Below are positions 57,499-64,000 of a DNA stretch of 64,000 nt, one piece after another. The stretch is taken from the NCBI RefSeq assembly GCF_000004195.4, contig NC_030678.2:59365378-59429377 (forward strand). Reading direction: 5' to 3'. The notes below the pieces were generated by a model. That model was not told where the DNA came from and searched no databases. It saw only the letters and a list, made by a program, of their open reading frames with translations. Source of the stretch: Xenopus tropicalis (Eukaryota; Chordata; Amphibia; Anura; Pipidae). A program made the position numbers and the translations under genes. Positions within the stretch are counted from its first letter, which is position 1. Each line of letters begins with the position of its first letter.

Positions 57499-58654
57499 TA
57501 CCGTATATACTTGAGTATAAACCGAGTTTTTTAGCACGAAAAATGTGCTTAAAAACTCATGCTCGGCTTGTACTCGAGTGAATATAGGCTGCGCTGGCAT
57601 TCGGTGCGCACGCCGCACCCCACCCCTTCACGTGAACTCGTCCATTACTTTATGTACCATCCAGCTTCAGTCTAAGGTGTGACCTACATTTTAGTTGAAA
57701 CCTATATCTAGAGTATATGGTCATTCTTTTCTGACATGGCTACAAGCACATGCCCATTGCCCAATAATGAGGCACTGTCCGTATCTGAACCCCAATATTA
57801 GCTTGGCGACTCGCTTTTACACCAAAATGGCGGCGCCGCTGCCATCCCCGCATTCGGATTCCTCACCTGATTCCGTTTGAATTGCTGTCTAATGTACTTA
57901 TAAGCTGCCGTATCACAATACCAATTCACCCCATTCATGTAGCGAAGTTCCCGTAAAAGACTGTGAAACGTGCACAGGGGGGATCCGAGAGCAGCCATCT
58001 CCGGGGCGGTAGCAGGCAAGTAGCAAGCTGATTGCCTCAAAGCCAAGGGTGAACAATCGATTGAGGAGCGCGTGACCTTGCGAGTTAAGGTTTTGTAGGT
58101 TTGACCTTCATCGACAAGGCAGGATACAGAGGGTAAGCTAGTTATTGGGGGTTTGTTATGTCAGAGATAGGCCCTGTACATGCTAAATTAGCTTTATAGA
58201 TAAAATAGATAATTTAGTATCATGATATTAAATTATATATATATATATATATAATTTGTAAAATGTAACTTTTTGCCCTGGCATGCCCAAGGGTACATTG
58301 CTGAGGGGCACGGCACCAATATTTTCTTCTTCTCCCTGATGTTCTTTGCATGAGCTTAGGCTGTCCTGCCAAATACCCCAGGCCGCTCCAATTTTTATAG
58401 AAAAGGGTCATTATTTTAGGCTCCATCCACCTTTCCCTAATCTGCAGCTGCCAACATTTTATATTTATGAAGAGTTCACATGGGGTCACACTGAGTGTCC
58501 TTTATTAATTATTTGATTATTGAAACTTAGCATTAGCTGCTGCATTTCCCACCCTAGGCTTATACTCGAGTCAATAAGTTTTTCCAGTTTTCTTAGGTAA
58601 AATTAGGTACCTCGGCTTATATTCGGATCGGCTTATACTCGAGTATATACGGTA
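57499..58654. mobile_element. 1.16-kb element with 'taccgtatatact-gagtat' inverted ends
   Basis: taccgtatatacttgagtata ... tatactcgagtatatacggta, flanked by ta, inserted within the 30-bp tandem repeat. Subterminal aaaccgag and ctcggctt words are repeated inverted. No ORF over 90 codons. Confidence 0.65.
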
Positions 58655-58731
58655 CATGTTTAAACAATACACGGGGATTACAGCATGAATATGAGGTGTA
58701 AACAATGCAGGAGTCCAGTTAAACTCAGTAC

Positions 58732-58966
58732 TAGGGATGCACCAAACCCACTTTTTTGGGTTCTGCCGAACCCCCGAACCCACCCTGATGGATTCTGCCG
58801 AATCCCGAACCGAATCAGAATGCAAATTAGCATATGCTAATTTATACTAATTAGGATTCAGATTCGGTTCGGCCGGGACCGTGGATTCGGCCGAAACCGA
58901 ATCCATCAAAAAAAGGCTGGATTTGGCCCGAATCCCGAACCGAATCCGGGATTCGGTGCATCCCTA
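58732..58966. mobile_element. Palindromic hAT-like MITE, 'tagggatgcacc' ends
   Basis: tagggatgcaccaaaccc ... gggattcggtgcatccctac, with dense ccgaatcc/ggattcgg words. No clear TSD. Confidence 0.6.
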
Positions 58967-61734
58967 CTTAGGCTTCTGCTCTCTTGTGTAATGTATCCAC
59001 ATAGGGCACTGCTCGTAAACTGCAGGCTCCTTGCTGTGTATTCATGGACCCATTTAGCCTAGATGGTAAGATAACCCTATATTTTATTTTGTGCATTAGT
59101 ATGGGGAAGGGCAAGGTGTCTAAGTTCCAGGAAAAGCATAAGACAAGCACAAATTCCAACCTCTTAGATGGAACCCCTTTGTAAATCCTTAGTATAGTAA
59201 TCTGCACTAACTTCCCTTCCAAGTTATCCTAATTTTAGTTAATACACTATGGTCCTCATTTACAAATAGATTTGGCAGTTGACAGGAGCAATTCAGTGCT
59301 TGTGAAAAAAAACATTTTTTCACCTTGCCACTGTAGCATCTTGTGTTAATATTGACTTTACTCCTTTTACTTGTGACTTTGACATCCGTTACAGTGTATG
59401 CTATTTGTTACCGGTAATTGCATGCACATGGAAGGTGTGTAAGAAAACGCCCATGTCATGCCGACATGTCACCATAAGTCCTGTGGATTCAACTTGTACA
59501 ATAACTATATGTATATTATTGTAGTGGTTGCAGCTAGCTATGAAAGCAAATATTTGCGGTCAGTGCAGTGTCCATAGAATTCTGGGAAAAAGCTTAATTG
59601 TGGGAAAAAAAAAATGAACCAATGTTGTTACTTTGTGCCTTGTGGGCTCTAAGTAATTGAAGCACTCTGTATACTTCTGTATGTAATACATTTCCAAATA
59701 ATGTGCAGCCAATCATTTAAAATGGTACATGGCATTTTTTGACAATGTAGTTTTAATATTTACTTAACTACCTTAAAACCTGAATTAATATGCGTGGATC
59801 CAGTGGTTTGCAGGTTCATTATGCTGTACGGGGGCATAATGCAGCATTGGCATTAAATGGCTGTGCCAAAACTCACACCTTTTTGTGTCTTTATTTAAAT
59901 TTGTAGTTGAGGCTGGAATAAGCTATATAAACATAGCCATGTGGACTTTAGGCCCAGCTTGCACAATTTTATTTTTCAAAGGGAAGAGTTCCAGACAAAA
60001 TAACCATGCAAAAGGCCAGGCAGAGTGCAAAACTATTAAAAGACATGAATGGCATTTAGCATTTTTGCATGTTTAGCCTATTCCATTCTGAATATGTAAA
60101 CATTTAAACATGAAATTTACACATAACAAAAAAGTTTCTTTGGTAAACATACCATGTAGAATTGCATTTGCTCTGCCATAGGAAAAACATTCACTGCTAG
60201 GACTGCAGATGCTTGCAAATTAACTCTGATGCAGTTTGATTTGTTGCAAAATACTTTTGTGTCATAATGTGCAACTTAACCCCCTTTTATAATAATACCA
60301 CCTATTTCTATTTACATGTTATATTATAGGTTCAGATTTTATTTCACAGATCAGGGGAAAGAAGGGGAATGATGGAGCTGGAATAGGGTAGATTAGTGCT
60401 TACATGGGTGGCCAGAAGTGAAATAAGACAATACTAAAAAGTAAGCGGCACAAACATTGCATGTAAATTTTTAATACAGTACTGGCCACTGGCATAGGTT
60501 GTTTTTTTACTGGCCAAGCAAGTGTAATACCAGCAGAGTGGCTACACTAATTCCAAGCAACATTATAGTAAGCATTCATGAGCCATTCAGATACAGTATA
60601 TGTGATTAATCCCACTTCGTCTTATGCACTGACTCTCATCCTGGATGTTTACATAAAATCCCTGCCATAAAGAGGAGATAGACTTCCGTTGTTTGTCACA
60701 AAGAAAATGGGAAAAGTTAGTAAAAGAGTAACAAGAAATCTATTTTACCAAAAAATATGGCAAAAACTTTTTAAGCAGTGAATGTTTTCCAAAACTGCAC
60801 TACTTTAAATAATATTTCACATTGTTTCGAGGTAAAAGTAAAAGCTGCAGTATTTCTTTAAGTGACTAATGTCTGAAGGTATATATATTTAATTTATTCA
60901 GAAATGTCAAATTTTTTCTTAGCCTATAATACAGCTTTCATGAGTAAAATAATACATTTTTTTGTATGCATTTAAACTGTATACAGTTGGTCAAGGTACA
61001 GCTAACTAGATAATATTGGGTAGAGATCTCCTATTACACTAATGCTGCCTTACTTTTAGCTTATTGTGTTCTTTCTATATTGGATATCACAGATGCAAAT
61101 ACATAAATACATAAATCATTTTAACAATTACTCAAAAGAAATGTCCCAGTAAATGAAGCGTATTGCGTAGTACATAATATAGTATAGTATGTAGCCTTTT
61201 TTAGGCTTGTCTGTTTCCTGTTGGTACACAGAGTAATTTTGCTCTGTGCTCTCCTAATGAATGCCAAAGGCTGCATTTCCAATTATAGTAGAGACTCCAT
61301 CTCAAATGGCAACAAGCAAGTATTATGCTGGCACTGACATTGGACCTGTGAGCACAGCTGGGGCCACATCCCTTCTCAGCTAGAGATGAAACACAGGAAG
61401 GATAGGTGGAGTGACTGGCTGTGGACAAATGCCAGTGAGACAGTGTATTTCCTGAGAGAGCGAAGCATGACTGTTTTGCGATAGGAAAAGCCTCAGTGTT
61501 AACCCTGTATCTGCCAACAATAGTGTGTTTTGCTAGATGGGTTAGTATTGAGATAAATCTTCTACTTACAAAAATATGGAAATGTCAGAACAGTTGTTTC
61601 TCAAAATACGATTCTTAAACAGGATACAAAGTGTGAGGAAGAGAACTTTAGCACAGATTACTGTGCATTTGCAGCTTTGGCATCACATAAATCTACACAG
61701 AGTTCAGGGTATATTTATCATGCTGTGTACAAAG
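58967..61734. other. No recognised gene
   Basis: AT-rich, ORFs below 92 codons without signatures. Confidence 0.4.
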
Positions 61735-61866
61735 TGGAGTAAAGCATTACCAGTGATATTACCCAGGGCAACCAATCAGCAATTAGATTGCAACAGTTAC
61801 AAAACCAAAGCAAAGCATCTGATTGGCTGCTGTGAACAACATCACTGGTAATGTTTTACTCCACTT
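61733..61866. repeat. Short foldback repeat
   Basis: gtggagtaaagcattaccagtgat ... atcactggtaatgttttactccac, with inner ccaatcagca / tgattggctgc; about 130 bp. Confidence 0.65.
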
Positions 61867-61904
61867 TTTTTCCAGTTCCTTCAGATCAATTCAGCACCTT
61901 ATCT

Positions 61905-62000
61905 CTAGTGAAAAGCAAATTTTTCGGCAGGCATGATTCACAGCGAATTCCGCACTTCGGCATCAGCCAATATTTTTGTGAAACGCCTTTTCGCTATCTC
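61905..62000 (+). repeat. 'tagtga-gagc' hAT-like MITE fragment
   Basis: tagtgaaaagcaaatttttcggcaggcatgattcacagcgaattc matches the left end of the 51019 family; the right end is missing. Confidence 0.45.
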
Positions 62001-63765
62001 TCCTTTATGATGGGGCCCTTCAGCTGGCCTATATGGCCAATATCTGGCTGGAAATTGGCCAGGTGTTGATCCGGCAGGATTAATTTTCCCTGTTGGATCG
62101 AGGACAACATCAGCTTGATGCCTGTGCTCAGACAGCTTGTAATTCTGTTGCTGTAATCAGATTTTTGGCCGTACTGGGAATTTTCAGGCGAAAATGTGTT
62201 CATTGGTTCCCTGATGTGCATTTGCATAAGCAGCTTTTCAACATCATTGTGCAAGTGCCTGTGCTCCCCTGCTGCCACTGCTATTAACACCCTTTTGGTT
62301 AACCTGTGCTTATGAATATACTATATGCCTATTGTTTTAATCATAAAAATGTATGGTTTTTATTATTTCTGGAGCTAAAAATGGCTAACAGGGTTGTTGT
62401 GAGGTAGATAATTAGATTACCAGCGCACTGTTAATCCCCCTGCATAATGGACACCTGCTGACAAAACAGTAGCAGCAAAGTGTGGTGGGAGGGGGTTGCT
62501 TACTGGTAGTTTATTTATCTTACAAGGACCAACCATGTAGTAGATTCAATCTCCCTGTGTGCCCTGTTTATCTCAAAAAGTAATAAAAAAACTTTTTGTT
62601 TTCTGATTAAAGCAATAGACAAATGTATGCCTTATTTATAGAACAAGACTGGGTTATCAAGGGGTTGCTTGTTGGTTATCAATATTCTCTTGAGAGCTGG
62701 GCATTCTATATAAGTTTGTGTTTCAGGTTGCCGACTTTCACTGCCAACTCTGATCTGATCTTTTGGGTCTAAACTTGGGTTGCCTTCACCAACCTTGTAT
62801 CTGCCTGACCAAGCCTCTGGCTTGTCATTGGTATGTCACTCAACAAGACCTCCTCTCACCATCTTCTCACCATCTTCTCACCACTGCACTGCGTTCCTGT
62901 TCCATCCTTAAAACAAGGCTTGTGAAGCATTCATAGGTCACTTCCATGATTAATTCTAAAACTGGTCTGACAGGTATTTGTGTATTATGTAAAGCACAGC
63001 AATCCCTGGGGTACACTGCACCACAGGTATCCATCACTGGGGGTCATGCAGTTTAGTTACTGTTTTATACAGAGATAAAGAAAATATTTTTTTTAAATTA
63101 GCATTATTTGTTGAAAATGGAGTCTGTGGGAGATGGCCTTCACGTCATATATGTCATATCATTCAACAGTATGTCATATCAACAGTATAATACTTAGAAA
63201 ACAGGCCATTGTTATTTCGGTTTATATCATGTCCCCTTCCTTGAATTACCAACCAATAATGGAGAAATAATGGGTTTTTTTAGTTGAAATTTTATAATAT
63301 ACACTGTGCATTTTCTGCAAATTATAAAATTCACAATCTTTCTTATACTGATAAATATCTTCCATGTTTGCAAAATCTATACTAAAATTGTGTAGATCTA
63401 AATTCTTCACAAAAGCAAAAATTTTTGCATTCAACATATATTTTTCTGTTAAAACTTTTATTACAGTCCCCACTTCTTTGCAGGTTATAATAAAAGAAGG
63501 ACTTGCACACTAGCTATCATTTTTGGCTGCTATTAGTTACCCATATTATCCATGAATCCATTAGGCCCCACCAATAATGACTAATCTGGTTTATTGTCAA
63601 AAGATTATCAAATAACTTAGGATATGCAACATGGAGCCAATTCTTTTCCAGCCAAAAAGCTATCATTCAAGTATTTTGTCATGTGCAGGTCAAAAAATTT
63701 TGTCAAAGCCAGGTTTGCACGCATCTCTGAATGACTTAAAACTGCTGAATAAGCTCCATGTGCCA
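62001..63765. other. No recognised gene
   Basis: No supported features. A remnant of the 'caggtatgggac' MITE interior (aaaatggagtctgtgggagatggcc) is at about 63114. Confidence 0.4.
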
Positions 63766-63767
63766 AG

Positions 63768-63935
63768 CATATGTCCCCATATGTAATAAAGGGTTTGCCT
63801 AGGCACAGTAACCTATAGCAACCAATAGAATGTTTGCTTTTAAACAAGTAATCAGTAAATCATACTTGCTGATTGGTTGCTATGGTGATTACTAGCCCAT
63901 AGCAAACTGTGCATCATCTATTACATAACTCCTAG
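63768..63935. repeat. 'gcaaccaat' foldback MITE
   Basis: ccccatatgtaataaaggg, ctatagcaaccaatag, ttgctgattggttgctatgg and catctattacataac, self-complementary. Confidence 0.6.
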
Positions 63936-64000
63936 GGGCACATTTACAAAGGCATGAATGCTCGCACGACTTTTTCGGACGTTTGCACGAAAAAATCGGA
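63936..64000. repeat. Start of a Harbinger-like MITE cut by the window edge
   Basis: ggggcacatttacaaagg, then cacgactttttcgg words as in 16186-16747. Confidence 0.55.

Overview
The window is vertebrate genomic DNA, most likely Xenopus (X. tropicalis type). The case rests on an adenosine-receptor gene pair with a conserved vertebrate intron position, many TTAA-flanked 'ttaaagg' MITEs of the Xenopus T2 kind, and several other amphibian-style foldback repeats. It is sparse in host genes and rich in transposons. No bacterial, CRISPR or operon features are present.

Host genes. Two adenosine A3-type receptor genes lie in direct tandem on the + strand. Copy A is cut by the left window edge: only the end of its intron (1-1288) and exon 2 (1289-1874) are inside. 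Copy B is complete: exon 1 22970-23319, intron 23320-26982, exon 2 26983-27616, 327 residues. The introns of A and B are still alignable, so the whole gene was duplicated. The last ~85 codons before the C-tail are protein-identical with only silent differences, while the preceding part of exon 2 has diverged. Copy A has a 1-bp frameshift that replaces its C-tail.

Mobile DNA. (1) 6702-12264, minus strand: an L1-clade LINE with poly(A) tail and a 16-bp target-site duplication. ORF1 is intact; ORF2 is broken twice, including loss of part of the endonuclease. (2) About 35.7-41.5 kb, minus strand: a tyrosine-recombinase retrotransposon of the DIRS/Ngaro group (gag with CCCH finger, RT, RNase H, tyrosine recombinase, and a 3' SGNH-hydrolase-like ORF). 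Its RT has a nonsense codon and a 432-bp solo LTR with a 6-bp TSD. (3) 44390-47658: a T2-like MITE split by a 2.8-kb insertion that holds an L1 ORF2 fragment and Penelope-like element pieces arranged tail-out as an inverted repeat, with GIY-YIG coding remnants on both strands. (4) Many MITEs: T2-like (TTAA), PIF/Harbinger-like (TAA/TTA), and hAT-like with clear 8-bp TSDs (51019-51431, 52214-53324, 54835-55054), plus minisatellites.

Remaining stretches (about 2.6-3.4, 5.6-6.7, 12.3-13.1, 16.9-17.9, 29.3-31.0, 41.5-43.6, 47.7-48.6, 49.2-51.0, 55.7-57.0, 59.0-61.7 and 62.0-63.7 kb) show no gene I can support. I saw no tRNA or rRNA gene. All element boundaries were read by eye; names such as T2, Harbinger, hAT, Ngaro and Penelope rest on recalled family hallmarks, not on database searches.
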